DNA of 64,000 nucleotides, from the NCBI GenBank assembly GCA_030180135.1, contig CM058236.1, forward strand, positions 59,361,728 through 59,425,727, in the 5' to 3' direction. The position numbers were made by a program, and so were the translations under genes. This DNA is from Orychophragmus violaceus. Its lineage: Eukaryota; Streptophyta; Magnoliopsida; Brassicales; Brassicaceae. The notes below the pieces were generated by a model. It searched no databases. It was given only the letters and a program-made list of their open reading frames with translations, and was not told the DNA's origin. Numbering within the stretch: the stretch's first letter is position 1; every line of letters starts with the position of its first letter. Of the stretch, positions 9,740 through 20,640 are shown piece by piece.

Positions 9740-11672
9740 CATCGAGCTAAGTTAAAAATCGCGTCTATGCGTTTGCGAGAGGGAGGTGGAGAAGCCGATT
9801 CCTCCTTCTCCGGAGTTCTCTCACGCTTATTTTGCGAGTTTTTTCTGCCTTTTGACTTGCTCTTTCCTTTGTTTTTCTTTTCTTGATTTTTTTACTCCGG
9901 TTCTGGAGTTTCTGTTTCGGCGCTAGCGTTTTTGGCTGCTAGCAGGCGGTCCTTGGACCTGCACTCCTCAAAGGAATGTCCAATTTTGTCATGGTATTTG
10001 CAATACTTGTTCTCGTCATAGGGCTTACGCCACTGTGGCTTGCCGTCTACGGCGAGGACGTGCTGCCCTTTGCCAGAAGATTCCTTCTTGCTGGTTTTCT
10101 TCTGGTTCGACTCTTCTTTTGCTGCGGCTATTGTTTCTTCGTACTTCGCATAGTACGTAGCTTTATGCAGCGCATCGTCTAAGGACGTGCAAGGTCGGAC
10201 TGCGAGCTCTTTTCTGAACTCCGATGTGTATTGGAGTCCGTTCTCTAGAGCTGCGATCGCTATAGTTTCGTTCGGATCTGCTATGCGCGACTTAACTTCT
10301 CGGAACCTAGCGATGTAAGCTCTAAGAGTCTCGTCCGATCCTTGTTTCAGAGCCCATAGGTCGGCTTCCGAAGTTTTCTCTTTGATGAATATCGAGTATT
10401 GTCTCAAGAATATCGAAACGAGCTGTGTGAAGTTATCGATCGAGTTCCCTTACAGACTAGCGAACCACTCTAGTGCGGTACCCGTGAGGTTCTCAGCAAA
10501 GAGTCGGCACTAGCGTGCTTCCTTTTCTTCGTCAGTAAGATGGACTCGGGAGACTGCGAGCCTGAAAGCTCGGATATGGGCTTTTGGGTCCGTAGTCCCC
10601 GCGTATTCTGGGATTTTGATTTTCCCGGTGTTCTGGATCCTCGCGCTAGCGATTCGGTCCGTGAACGGAGTTCGGCGGGTCTCTTCGATGACTTGAACGA
10701 TGTCTGGAGCTGCGCTAGTTGCCGAGTGGACTGCAGCTTGCAGACGCTGGAGCCTGGCGTAAATGCCTTCGTCGTCCGTGTCGGTTCGGTGTTCGAACAT
10801 GGGGAGCTATGTGCTCCGCGGACGTGTATTGCTTGGTCCTCGGATCCCTGCTTGCTGAGCTACCTCGCTCGGAGGAGGTCGAGCGGTGCTAGTTCCAGGT
10901 TCCGTTATCAAAGGGCGTGAGCTGGAGGCGAAAGCTGACGCTCCCAGCACCCGATGCCTATTCGGTTCGTAGCTCGAAGGTAAGGGTGGGGATGTCGGCA
11001 GCCGTGCTCCTTCGGGAGCTATAATGCCCATCGAGGTCGAGGCGACGGTATTCGCGCCTGGATGTGTGGGTCCCGAAGCTGGGCTGAATACCGGGTAGCC
11101 ACTGTTTCCGGGCACGGATTTCTGTCTCGGAGCTTCGGGAGTTACATATTCCTCCTCAAAGTTCAGACGCATGCGAGGTAATGGGCTCCTCGCGGAGGTG
11201 TTCGCCGTAGTCCCCGTGACGGACCGTGGCCTGTTTCCGAGGTTCAGCAGACTCCTATCGTGCATATCTAGCCGAGCTAACACAGTCCGTTGTGTGACTT
11301 CTTGATCGTGCGATCTGTCAATTAGGACTGCTAGCATCTTGCGGAGCTCCGCCATGCCATCGGTTACGGATCTGGTTAGGCACGGCGAGTCAGGTCGTAT
11401 CTGCGGATTGACCGAGGAGTTTGTACGTCCCCTTGGGGGCGGTCCTTGGACCAGATCCAGGTTCGAGAGTTTGTCCTCTCGGTTATCTGCGAAGTCGGGC
11501 CTGGCGGCGCAACTCGTAAAGGCTGGGAAACAGGGACACAATCCACTGCTCCGGATCCCGCTTGAGTTACAACCGACTTTGATCCGGTATTCCCGGCTTG
11601 AACGCTTGTGTTCGTTTGGTCGAGGTCTTGTGACCTTGGCGATCCAATCGGAGCTGTTGCGTTGGGATTCAT
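9740..11672 (-). pseudogene. Tat-1 gag, broken
   Basis: Gag packages the element RNA. The start ATG at 11672 gives MNPNATAPIGSPRSQ, matching the Tat-2 gag start MNPDQTGSPSA. A low-complexity Ser/Pro/Thr-rich N-terminal region follows. Then comes the retrotransposon gag domain with DPKAHIRAFRLAVSRVHLTD and RQYSIFIKEKTSEADLW, and a Tat-type zinc knuckle CKYHDKIGHSFEEC near 9960-10000. The frame is split by stops or shifts near 11376-11541, 10800, 10508, 10450 and 9889. It cannot give a full protein. Confidence 0.8.
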
Positions 11673-11726
11673 TTCCACGCTAGTAAGCTGTTGACCAGGT
11701 TCATGTGTAAAGAATATCTATGAATC

Positions 11727-11746
11727 TTCCCCACAGACGGCGCTAA
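11727..11746 (-). promoter_or_regulatory. Tat-1 primer-binding-site-like sequence
   Basis: The minus strand reads TTAGCGCCGTCTGTGGGGAA next to the 5' LTR. It corresponds to TTTGGCGCCGACTGTGGGGA in Tat-2. The usual TGG start has become TAG, consistent with decay. The tRNA type is uncertain (Asp-like). Confidence 0.6.
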
Positions 11747-11748
11747 AA

Positions 11749-12253
11749 TGTGGATCCTAAAACCCACACTCAGTTTTTGGAGTGTATGAACGAGCTGATT
11801 TATAAAGAAGGTGGGCCAGATTCTTGGTTAAACGTAATCAACGAGCTAATAACAGTGAAATTGTGGATTTGTATTGATTCGGGTGTATGAACACTAAGAA
11901 TTCGAGCTACAAAGTGATTGAGAATCTTAATGCTAGGTCTAAATATGAGAATCAGGAATCGGATCCCCTTCTGAGCCATCGGAGTTCTCCATTTATAGCC
12001 TTTCTCTCTCTTCAACTGCTTTCCCTCAATCTCGGAGTCTGCTTCAACGTCTCACACCTTTCTCAGGATCTTCTTGTTGCGCGACTCCCTCTTCCTTGGT
12101 TCCACGAACTCGGGCTGACTGTGTTGTCGCCTTATCGGGTCGTCTCTCGGAGTCGGGTCTCGTATTTGGGCTTTCATGCATTGATCGGGCCTTTACTTTG
12201 AGAAATGGGCCTTGCTCAGCTGAATTCACTCGGGGTGGATTCTGGCCCAAACA
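11749..12253 (-). repeat. Tat-1 5' LTR (right end estimated)
   Basis: It starts TGTGGATCC directly after the primer site and probably ends at GGCCCAAACA. The partner LTR is not in the window, so the right boundary is by analogy with the 538 bp Tat-2 LTRs. Confidence 0.6.
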
Positions 12254-12382
12254 GATTTCATTTTATTGTTACATTGCGATGAATTAATCACGATTTGATT
12301 TTTGTCGCAAAGACGTTGAAAGCAGATTTTACGACAATTAAGCGATGACTGGCGGTCGTTATAAGGGCATTTTCTTGTAGTG
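12254..12382. mobile_element. CACTA-type DNA transposon end (fragment)
   Basis: The fragment ends in TTTTCTTGTAGTG, which on the other strand is CACTACAAGAAAA, the canonical CACTA/En-Spm terminus. The following ACT (12383-12385) would fit a 3 bp target duplication, but the other end is not visible. Tat-1 appears inserted close to this end. No transposase is seen. Confidence 0.55.
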
Positions 12383-13199
12383 ACTGGTTATTGCCGTGTG
12401 GAGTATGGATCGAGTTAGGGGTGTGTCCTCGTGTTCAGCCTTGATATCCTCCACTCCTCCACATGTAACGTTGTATTCCCTCAACTACAGTTTAAACAAA
12501 GTTTGGTATGAGTTTTCCGGGTTTTGGGTTTATTTTATTAGGTTATTCTTGGTTGCCATCATTGTGGTATTTTGGTAGTATCTTCATCTCTCGCTGATCG
12601 GTTTATGTCGGCTTGGTTGTTTCTGGTGGATGTAGTTTGAACTTTGATCATTAATTCTTAAGGTAGGATAGGTCTATTGAAACAAGTTCATCTTTGACAA
12701 ATTCATATGTTCCGGTTTTAGTGGCTTTTTCTGCTTTTCCTTATGTTTTGAGCTTGATCTTGGTTCTTCTATTGGCTAGTCTGCTCCCTTTTTCGTGGTT
12801 TCAGGTTAGGTGTTTGGCGAGGTTCGTTATGGGGTATGTCTTCTAGATGTGTCCTTGTTGGTTGTGGTGTTTGGTTTCCAATGTCGCAGTAGTCTCGTCC
12901 TTCAGGTCTAAGTTCTTTTTGACATCAAAATGGTTATATGGGAGTATTTTTAACGGTGTTGGATTTCAACAGTCCAGTTAAATAGATAACTTTAACTCAT
13001 TTGTCAGTCACCTCTTTGTTCGTTTGTAAATCTTTTTGTATCTTGTTTTCTGTGTGTGGACTTTTGGATGTGGAAAGAATGTTTTTCCTTACCGCATTTG
13101 TTTTCTGAATCTCGTTTAGGCTTAATATCTAGATTCTCTTGATTTATACCATCGTTAACCTTCAGCTGATGATAAATCAATGAAAATTCAGACGGAAAG
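12383..13199. other. Unassigned T-rich intergenic stretch
   Basis: No long open frame, terminal repeat or RNA gene is recognised. It separates the CACTA end from the Cassandra element. Confidence 0.5.
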
Positions 13200-13399
13200 T
13201 GTAACGCCCCGCCCGTCCCTACCGGTGAGTCACCCATCCTTCTATCGGGCTCGTGGGTCCCACCCCTGTCCGACGGTCGGTGCGTTATTTTTCGTAGGTT
13301 CGACCGAGTAATTTACTGACCCTGCAATCACCACGTGACCTTTTCCATGTGTTTTGTCCTCACACACATGCTACCACGAATCACTTCCCGGAAGGTCAC
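13200..13399 (-). repeat. Cassandra left LTR, first part
   Basis: Matches 32164-32363 of the right LTR. It stops at GGAAGGTCAC where Tat-2 begins and continues at 31881. The break falls within the 5S-like box C. Confidence 0.85.
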
Positions 13400-13937
13400 T
13401 GTGAGATCCGGGATTCACACTAAGAATTTGTATTCGTGGATTTGGACTTTTGGATATAGAAATGGTATAGTTTCCTATGAATCAAAGACTTTATTGAGAT
13501 TGATCGTCGAGATAGAACAAACACAGTCGAGAAGAGAGTACAAAGTATAAATCGAGCTATCTAATCGAAGTGTTCTTAGCCTAGGTTGGAATTGTCTTTA
13601 ATGAGCCGCCACTTCTCTTCTTAAATAGCCTCGATTCTGATCTCTTCGTCCCGATCTTTCGGCCTCGTCGTTGTAACGATCTCCGAGATTTATGCGGATC
13701 AGTTGAACTGGCGAAGACCGAGTTGCTCTATCTCCACGTCATCCTCAGCCGAGCTCGAGCTCGATTGTCTCCGGCTTTGGCATCGTCTGGGCCTCTCCAA
13801 GGCGCTTGCTTCGCTTGGGCCCAATAAGAGAATTGGCTCTCCCGTCTATCTTTGATTCTGGAATGGGCTAGTAATTACGGGCCTTTGTCTTGTCTGTTAA
13901 TGGGCCGGATTTCCTAGGGGGAAATCCAGTACCAACA
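13400..13937 (-). repeat. Tat-2 3' LTR
   Basis: 538 bp, starting TGTGAGATCCGGG and ending ACCAACA on the plus strand. It lies next to TSD GTCAC. Confidence 0.95.
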
Positions 13938-13960
13938 ATAGCCCCCCCAGCCCATTGAAT
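13938..13960 (-). promoter_or_regulatory. Tat-2 polypurine tract
   Basis: The minus strand reads GGGCTGGGGGGGCTAT immediately before the 3' LTR. Confidence 0.75.
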
Positions 13961-14516
13961 TCGAGAAGTCGAGGTTAATGGGCGGTGGACGTTCTTGGGA
14001 AGGGGCGCGTGCCTCGGATGTGGCAAATCTAATGATTATTTTCGCCCCATCCGTGGATCTTGTTTTAATCCGATGGTTAGGAATGAGCGCGTGGAACGGA
14101 CTGAACTGTTTTTCAGCGCGTCTGCAGTCGTTGCGTGTATTCATTTGAGAATTTCATCTCCCACCGTAAATTCGGTTGGTAACCAACGGCTCAGGCTCGA
14201 AGGTCACGAAGAGTCTTTTCGGGCTCACTCTTTTGATGATGTGACCTAATTACTGCGTGCTTTGTAGCCGTTGATCTCAGATCAACGGCTGGCGAGAGGG
14301 AAGCGAGGGGTCCAAGTCATCTCGATCCTATCAGCAATTAATGCGAGTAAGGAGTTGTACGGGCGATACTGCGCACAATCTTTGATATAAATAATCATTC
14401 GCATTGTTTGAAGGAAGTCCTTTGCTTTCCTACTCTTAACCTGTTCGAACTTTTTCTCCCTACTTCCTTTGTCGTTAGAGAAAAAATTTTCTTTCAGAAA
14501 CTTTCCTTTTTCCTTC
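13961..14516 (+). other. Tat-2 3' untranslated region and leader of the antisense gene
   Basis: Non-coding stretch between the 3' LTR and the ATG of the antisense gene. It should hold the promoter and 5' leader of that gene. TATAAATAA at about 14385-14393 (in GATATAAATAATC) is a possible TATA box about 130 bp before the ATG. Nothing else is recognised. Confidence 0.4.
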
Positions 14517-16864
14517 ATGGCTTCTAGGGATCCTGCGGGAGCGAGTACGAGTGCGGCGGCGGGGTCGTTTGGACCGCACCCGCCGTCTTCGTTAACTGTG
14601 GACCGTATCCAGCAATTGAGGGTACTCTGCCGGATTCCGACGGAAGTCGAAATCGTCATCCCTTCTTCGGCGGTATCCCCCGAAACGGTCATAGAGGGCT
14701 ACTGCTGTGCCTCCTATACGTATTTCGAAAAATGTGGGCTTTTCTTTCCCATTCCTCGCCTCGTCTTCTTGGTGCTGGCCCAACTCCAGATGGCTTTCTA
14801 CCAGATGACGCCGAATTTCGTTCGGTACGTTATCAGACTCGGAGTTAGGGCTGCGGAGGAAGGGATTGAATTCGGTCCTGAGGAGTTAATGCGGGTTTGC
14901 TTGGTGAAGCAAGATTCCCGCTTTCCGGGGTCGTACCGTCTTTCCCCCCGGTTTGGGAGGATCTTGGACGGTCTCCCGCCGAGGGAAGGGTGGAGGGACC
15001 AATATTTTTTCTTTAGGACGACTCACCACTCGGTCGGAGAGTTTGATTGCTCGGTCGTTCCCTCGCGGTGGGCTTCCGTCGTTGGTGAGGCTTTCTTACT
15101 GATATTTTGGTTATTATTTCTTGTGTCAGTTTGATCCCTGACCTGCTTCGATCTATATTGCAGAGTTCCCTGAATCGCTTGACCTTATTCTTGTCACGGA
15201 GGCCTTAATAGCCCGTCTGAGGAGAGGTTCCGTTAACTGGGACAGTTTCACGGTCGAGCGTGTACAGGCTGCCTTGAGGGTCAATCTGAGAGGGGTCCTA
15301 CAGGGTCGGTCCCGGGTCTTTCAGGAGCAAACCTTTCCTCCTGTACCTCGCGGGACTTCTCTGAGTCGAACTGTGCGACCCCGCTTCGTATATTCGAGCG
15401 GGCAAGAGAAGGTGAGTTTTCTGTTCGTGACATTCGTTTCGTCATTATTTGGGAAGAGTCTAAAGACTTCTCCCCTCTTTTTTTATTCTACAGGTCGTCC
15501 TTCCTCGGGCGTGGGTTCGGATGCCAGCACCCCATCTCACGAGAAGCTATCTCGTAGGTCGAGGAGTCGCCGAAACGGAAAAGATCCCATAGATCTGGCA
15601 AAGGGGGTGGAGGATGGGAGTCTGAGCAATGCACTCTTTTTTGCCATGTGTGATTCTCCTCTCCCTTCCACGGTTGTCCCCCCAAGCTCCGGGGCCCGTG
15701 ATGCGTCCGCGGAGGCAGGGGGGGTCTCCTCCTCTCCGGTTATTCGGAGGGCGGACTCGGTTCCGTCCAGGGAGCCGGCTTTGCGCGATTCTTGCCCCGA
15801 CGATCAGGACGTGGGCAGGGATCCTTCCCCCGTACTGAAGCGTCGAAGGATCAATACGGAGACGAGCTCGAGTAGTTCGAGCGAGAGTGTCGGGATGCCC
15901 CGGGCGCGGCCCATTCGTCGAGGTGCGTCGGACCCGCAGGGGTTCCGCTTCCAGTTACCGGGGACCCGGCCTTCGGCGATTTGTATGCCAGGATGGCCGA
16001 AGCCACTGGAAAGGTATCAACCATAGTTCTTGTTTTTTCCTTTCTTTGGTAAGAAAGATATTTGAAATTCGTGTCTTTATGTAGTTTCTGGAGGCTACGA
16101 GCGGACTTATGGTCCGGTCCGAACACGAGCTTCGTGAGCGATCACGGGAGGATGAGCTCGAGGCCGCTAGGAGGTCGGCTCGTACTTTGACCGCAGAGTT
16201 GCAGGATTCCTTTGCTCGGGAGGAGGAGCTCGAAAGGAAACTGGCTCGGTATGAGGGGATTGAGGCCCGGCTATTGGTTCTTGAGAATTGCGAGGAGGAC
16301 CTTTCCCAGAGGCTTCGGGCGGCCGAAGGCCGGGCGTTGGCTGCCGAAGAAATGAGTCGAGTCGCCACAGCGTAACCTGCCCAAGATCGGATCGACCTGG
16401 AGAGAGTTCTTGCGGGGAGAGACTTCGACATAAAGGTCGCGTCCCACGAGGCGAGGAAGAAGATGAGCGGGGAATATTTGGAGATCCTTAAAGGGATCAA
16501 GGAGAAGAGCGAGAAGCGGAAGCTCGAGACCGACGCTGAGATTCGTCTCCAAGAAACCCTGGCCAATATCGAACTCATCGCGGAGTTTGCTTCCGGCGAG
16601 CTTGACTTGACTCGGGAAGTTCTGAGGTTGGCCGACCAGAAGAGGACGGCCATGGAAGAGATGAACGCCGCGGCGGTCTCTGACTTCAGTGTCGGCAAGT
16701 TGAACTTGCCGGCCGTGTCGAGTGACTCGGTCATTTTGGCGCACGCTCCGCCACCGGTTGTTCCCTGCCTTGATCAATATGTATCGAGCCTCCCAACTCG
16801 GATTGCATCTACCGATGATCAGGCGGAGGATGGAAACGAGGCTTCTTCGCGCTCGCGACAATGA
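14517..16864 (+). pseudogene. Tat-2 antisense gene (aORF, putative gypsy-type transposon protein)
   Basis: A multi-exon gene runs opposite to gag-pol. Exon 1 (14517-15084) starts MASRDPAGAS and includes VRYVIRLGVRAAEEGIEFGP, which resembles the 'putative gypsy type transposon' family. Intron 15085-15163 (GTGAGG...TGCAG) joins exon 2 in frame (EFPESLDLILVTEALI). Exon 2 ends near 15411. Exon 3 (from about 15494) is Ser/Arg-rich with PVLKRRRINTE and ends DLYARMAEATGK at 16013. Exon 4 (16085-16864) is coiled-coil-rich (FLEATSGLMVRSEHEL onward). Defects: a TAA at 16373-16375 in otherwise open exon 4, and inconsistent frames around exon 3. Function unknown; the intact ancestor was probably a nuclear protein of about 700 residues. 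Confidence 0.75.
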
Positions 16865-17637
16865 TGTTGCCTCTAGGGGCTCTTTTTTCTTTGATATGTA
16901 CATTCTTTGTTTTTTGTTTTGGAAAAACATTTATTCGCCCAAGCGGGCTTTGTTCGAGGACATTGTGTCCTTCTTTTAACGAATTTCTTTTGGAGTCTTA
17001 CATGCCTTAGCATAGACTTTACTGTTTTAGTACCTTCACGGTTTGATCGTTCGTACTTGAGTTTGGGTCCCTTCGTAATGTGCAGTACGAGTTTAATGTT
17101 TTAACGGGAAAGATAAATCAAGTAAACTTACAAAGGCTCGTTGTGCGCGGAGGTCTTTCTGGTGTGATCGGTTGCTTTGACTTCGACGTTTTCGTTTAAC
17201 GGGAGAGGGTGGCCCTCTAGTTCTTTCGAGCTGTATCAGGTCGGGAGATTTGATTTTGGGAGAGGCCGTTTCAGGTCTCTCGGAAGGGATATTTTCATAT
17301 CGCTTTGGCTTAGGAGAGATAATTTCATATCTTTCGTTTTGGGAGAGATAATTTCATCTCTTTTGTTTTGGAAGAGATAATTTCATATCTTTTGTTTTGG
17401 GAATGTTATGACAAGGTATTTCGCAATGGATCTAACTTTTACGACAGAAAGAAGCATTGGATTAAGAGACTTATTTTGATTTCACAAAGATAAGTTGGGG
17501 TAACTTCCTCGGAAGCTGCTGAGCTCGGCGTGAGCTTTGTTTTTTGGGGGGCGGCTACGCTCGAAGTCGAGCTGCCTACGTACCCTTTTTAAGGGGATCA
17601 AGCCATTTCGTAGTTCGATTATGTTGATGTACTCCTA
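16865..17637 (+). other. Tat-2 spacer between antisense gene and integrase
   Basis: Non-coding region where the antisense gene (plus strand) and gag-pol (minus strand) converge. It contains the tandem repeats at 17282-17400. No further gene is seen. Confidence 0.5.
17282..17400. repeat. Short tandem repeats in Tat-2 spacer
   Basis: About four imperfect copies of a roughly 30 bp unit containing GAGATAATTTCATATCTTTT and GTTTTGG. Short tandem arrays in the 3' spacer are common in Tat elements. Confidence 0.75.
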
Positions 17638-18692
17638 GTGGAAATACTTTTTGAGGTTGATGATGTTCCAAGGTCGTAGTTGGGGCTTCTGGGTTTCCAC
17701 CGACTTGAGTCGGTAGACCCCGTCCTTTACGACGTCGGTGACCTGGTATGGACCTTCCCACTTTGCCCCTAATTTTCCAGCGTGTTCTTCCTTTTTATGG
17801 TCGAACACTTTCTGCAAGAAGAGCTCTCCTACTTGAAACCTTCGAGTTTTGATTCGGGAATCATAGTAGCGAGCTGCAGCTTGTTGGTAATTCTGGAGTC
17901 GAGCTAATGCGAGGTTCCTCCTTTCGTCGACGAGGTCGAGCTCGTCAGTTATCATCTTGTTGTTAAGTTCCTCTTGTCGTGGTCATTCTTCTTTGCGAAT
18001 GCTTGACACGAGAATTTCAGCTGGTACTACCGCCTCGATTCCGTAAGCCTGCGAGAAGGGAGTCTCGCCAGTGGATTTTCGGGGGGTAGTCCGGTAGGCC
18101 CAGAGTACGGCTGGGAGTTCGTCACTCCAGGTTGTTTTGTACTCGTTGAGCCTTTTCTTGAGGCCGTTCATAATCGCTTTGTTAGCTGCTTCTGCTAGCC
18201 CGTTCCCTTGGGGGTAGCGTGGCGTTGAGTAAGTCATCTTTATGTTCCAAGTTCTGCAGAACTCTTTGAACGTGTTTGATATGAACTGAGACCCGTTATC
18301 GGTGACGATCTCGTGGGGTAGTCCATGTCGGCAAACGATGTTTCGCCAGACGAACTCCTTAACGTGAACGTCCTTGATTTTCTGGTATGACTCTGCTTCA
18401 ATCCATTTGGTGAAGTAGTCCGTCATCACCAACAGGTGTGTGGCTTTCTTTTTGCCAGATGCGACCAGCGGTCCAACGATGTCCATTCCCCACCGCATGA
18501 ATGCGTATGGTGATGAGATAGAGGAGAGTTTCTCCGACGCTTGGTGGATAATTGGGGCATGCTTTTGGCATTTATTTCACTTGTTGGAGAAAGATTCGCA
18601 TTCGGCGGCCATTGTAGGCCAATAGTAGCCTTGCCTTTTGATTCGCACGACCAATGCTCGTCCTCCGGAATGGCTTCCGCAGGATCCATCAT
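17638..18692 (-). pseudogene. Tat-2 integrase, broken
   Basis: Integrase inserts element DNA into the genome. The core starts [20 protein letters not shown] (first catalytic Asp), then [15 protein letters not shown] (second Asp) and [13 protein letters not shown] (Glu), so the D-D-E set is present. A TGA at 17983-17985 (after RKEE, probably from TGG) separates core from C-terminal domain, which holds LGAKWEGPYQVTDVVKDGVY, a GPY/F module. The zinc-binding N-terminal region around 18500-18690 is out of frame. The protein therefore cannot be made intact. Confidence 0.85.
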
Positions 18693-19331
18693 GTGTTTGT
18701 GTAATCACGGCCAGGGCTTGCTTTTTGTCAAGGCATTTAAGTTAAGGTCTGGAGAGGCTCCTTTTAAAGAGCTCTCCTTGTGTGGCACATTACCTCGCAC
18801 TCTGCGTTTTAAGTTTCCGCGCCTCCCATTTGCCGTCGGGAACTTTGTCGTTTGTGATGTATCGAATGATCGGAGTTCTCCAATCTTCGCCGTTGTTAGG
18901 CTCAGGTCCCTGGCTAGTGGATGCGGTCTGAATTGGTCCGTCGGGGACGTTCGCGACGTAAAAGGTGCTTCTAGGATCAAGATCATCATCAATCTCGATG
19001 ATGTCGATATTAGTGTCTCCGGGACACTCTTTGCGTTTGACATCGTCCTTCACAGCGGGCTCGTCCTCTTTCAAGGACAGAGCTTTGAGAGCTATGTCGA
19101 TGCTTGGTTTTTCTATCCCTTCGACTGGTATGATCCGTTTGAGGTTAGGATCTGATGTCGATGCTAATGAGGCTAACGCATCGGCTGCGGTATTTTCACC
19201 TCGTGGGATTCGTGTTAGATCGAAGGATTCGATCTGTTCGGCCAATGTATGGACTACCCGTAGGTATGCTTCCATTCGTTCGTCTTTGGCCTCGTAGTCG
19301 CCATGATATTGGCTCGTGATTAGTTGGGAAT
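18693..19331 (-). pseudogene. Tat-2 second RNase H (C-terminal part) and linker
   Basis: It resumes the frame broken by Copia-2: SQLITSQYHGDYEAKDERM and IPRGENTAADALASLAST, the end of the additional archaeal-type RNase H known from Tat elements. An acidic linker (IDIIEIDDDLDPRS) and TPIIRYITNDKVPDG follow. A frame change near 18790 breaks the connection to integrase. Confidence 0.8.
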
Positions 19332-19969
19332 TGTTGGGATAGTGTCCTGAAATCACACTTGTACTCACTCATGTGATAGTTGTGTGTCGAGATCAGACAT
19401 TCGTATAATACTGGGTGTTTGCAATGCTTTGCTAGAAGCCTCTTGCATTCTGTAAGTCGTGGGCTTACTGCCAGTATTGTATGATCCTATAGGGTCACAC
19501 ACCTAAGCGAACTGGAAGCTACGACATGGGAATGATCATTGTTGCAATGATCATATTATGTGTATTGAAATACACATAAGAATCGATATAATGGTGTTGT
19601 GTCGATCGACACAGCTTGTGTGTCGGTCGACACAGTTCGGATTTTCCGAACAGGCTTTTTGGGTTATGGCTTAATTGAGTCTGGCCCGTTAAGCGCGTTT
19701 AGGTCGAATAAAAGCTGATTAGTTTCGACCTAAACAATAGAGCCATCCAGTTTTCTTGACAGAAACACTTGACACACCAAACACCATCGATCCCCATTGA
19801 TCTGGCACTAGCATCCCGTTTCCAGCGAGCGTGCGTGTGTATCTGGTAGAGGCAAAGCGTTGCGTTGCTCCACTGATCTCGTTCACCATCTTCTTCCGCT
19901 GCCAAAGGTAAGAACGAGGTTGGTTCTAAATTTCAATATAACAAACCCTAGATCCATCGGGATCCAACA
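19332..19969 (+). repeat. Copia-2 5' LTR
   Basis: TGTTGGGATAG...GGATCCAACA, 638 bp. Palindrome pair at 19598-19613 and 19619-19634, with cores exactly 21 bp apart. Confidence 0.95.
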
Positions 19970-19970
19970 G

Positions 19971-19982
19971 TGGTATCAGAGC
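19971..19982 (+). promoter_or_regulatory. Copia-2 primer-binding site
   Basis: TGGTATCAGAGC, one base after the 5' LTR, complementary to initiator-Met tRNA. Confidence 0.95.
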
Positions 19983-20128
19983 ATGCTTAGGGTTTAGCTA
20001 TTGAAACTAGTGATATAAAATCGAAACTTGATGTTGTTGATCTGTATATTGCTTGTTGAAATCGTTTTTCATTGATTAAATCTCGGATTTTTGTCTCTGT
20101 TGAAAACGATGGTATTGCTGAAATCGCA

Positions 20129-20640
20129 CTGTGTCGATCGACACAAAGCGTGAGTCGGTCGACACGACGCGGCGCAAAATATAAATTTTAGGGTTTGTCG
20201 CAGGGTGTCGATCGACACAAAGCGTGTGTCGGTCGACACAGAGCGAAAACTCGCGAATAAAATTTAGGGTTTGTCGCACAGTATCGATCGACACAAAGCG
20301 TGTGTCGGTCGATACAAGGTGAAAATCCGCAAATAATCGTGCTGCGTCGATCGATACACTGGGTGTGTCGGTCGACACAGGCAATACAATTAGATAGATC
20401 GGTTCAATTGGATTGAACTGGTTATCTAGCTCGGTTAATTTTATTAACCAAAATTGATTCTGGTTTGGTCATATCGATCGACACACAGTGTGTGACGATC
20501 GACATGGACCATTAAACCGAACTGGTTCAATTGGATTGAATCGGTTAAGTAAATTCGATCCGGTTTGATCGGTTATCGAAGAAAGGTTTAAATAGAGTTG
20601 CATCGATCGATGCCAATGGTTGGCGTCGATCGACACAACG
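20129..20640 (+). repeat. Copia-2 leader array of paired palindromes
   Basis: Six pairs: about 20129-20168, 20202-20243, 20277-20319, 20341-20381, 20470-20507 and 20600-20639. The typical pair is TGTGTCGATCGACACA, a 5 nt spacer (AAGCG), then TGTGTCGGTCGACACA. In the third pair the outer arms change together (GTATCG at 20281 and CGATAC ending 20315), which keeps the RNA stem paired. In the last pair the stem is extended by GCCAA/TTGGC around a TGG loop. Confidence 0.9.

Larger units (their letters stand above)
158..12253 (-). mobile_element. Tat-1: truncated Tat-lineage Ty3/gypsy retrotransposon
   Basis: Read on the minus strand, the order is 5' LTR (11749-12253), primer-binding-site-like sequence, gag, protease and reverse transcriptase/RNase H, the usual gypsy order up to RNase H. 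Integrase and the 3' LTR are absent. The proteins closely match Tat-2 in this window, which carries the second RNase H typical of the Tat lineage. Copia-1 (2130-9537) sits inside the protease region. The frame is broken by several stops and shifts, so the element is dead. The family call is firm; the exact LTR end is an estimate. Confidence 0.85.

Noticed and set aside
13200..13399. Solo LTR
   Set aside because: The rest of the same LTR, an interior with primer site and purine tract, and a second LTR follow at 31881-32518 once Tat-2 is removed.
14469..14516. Upstream start for the antisense gene at 14469
   Set aside because: That position is TTG, not ATG. The first ATG is at 14517 and gives the expected N-terminus.
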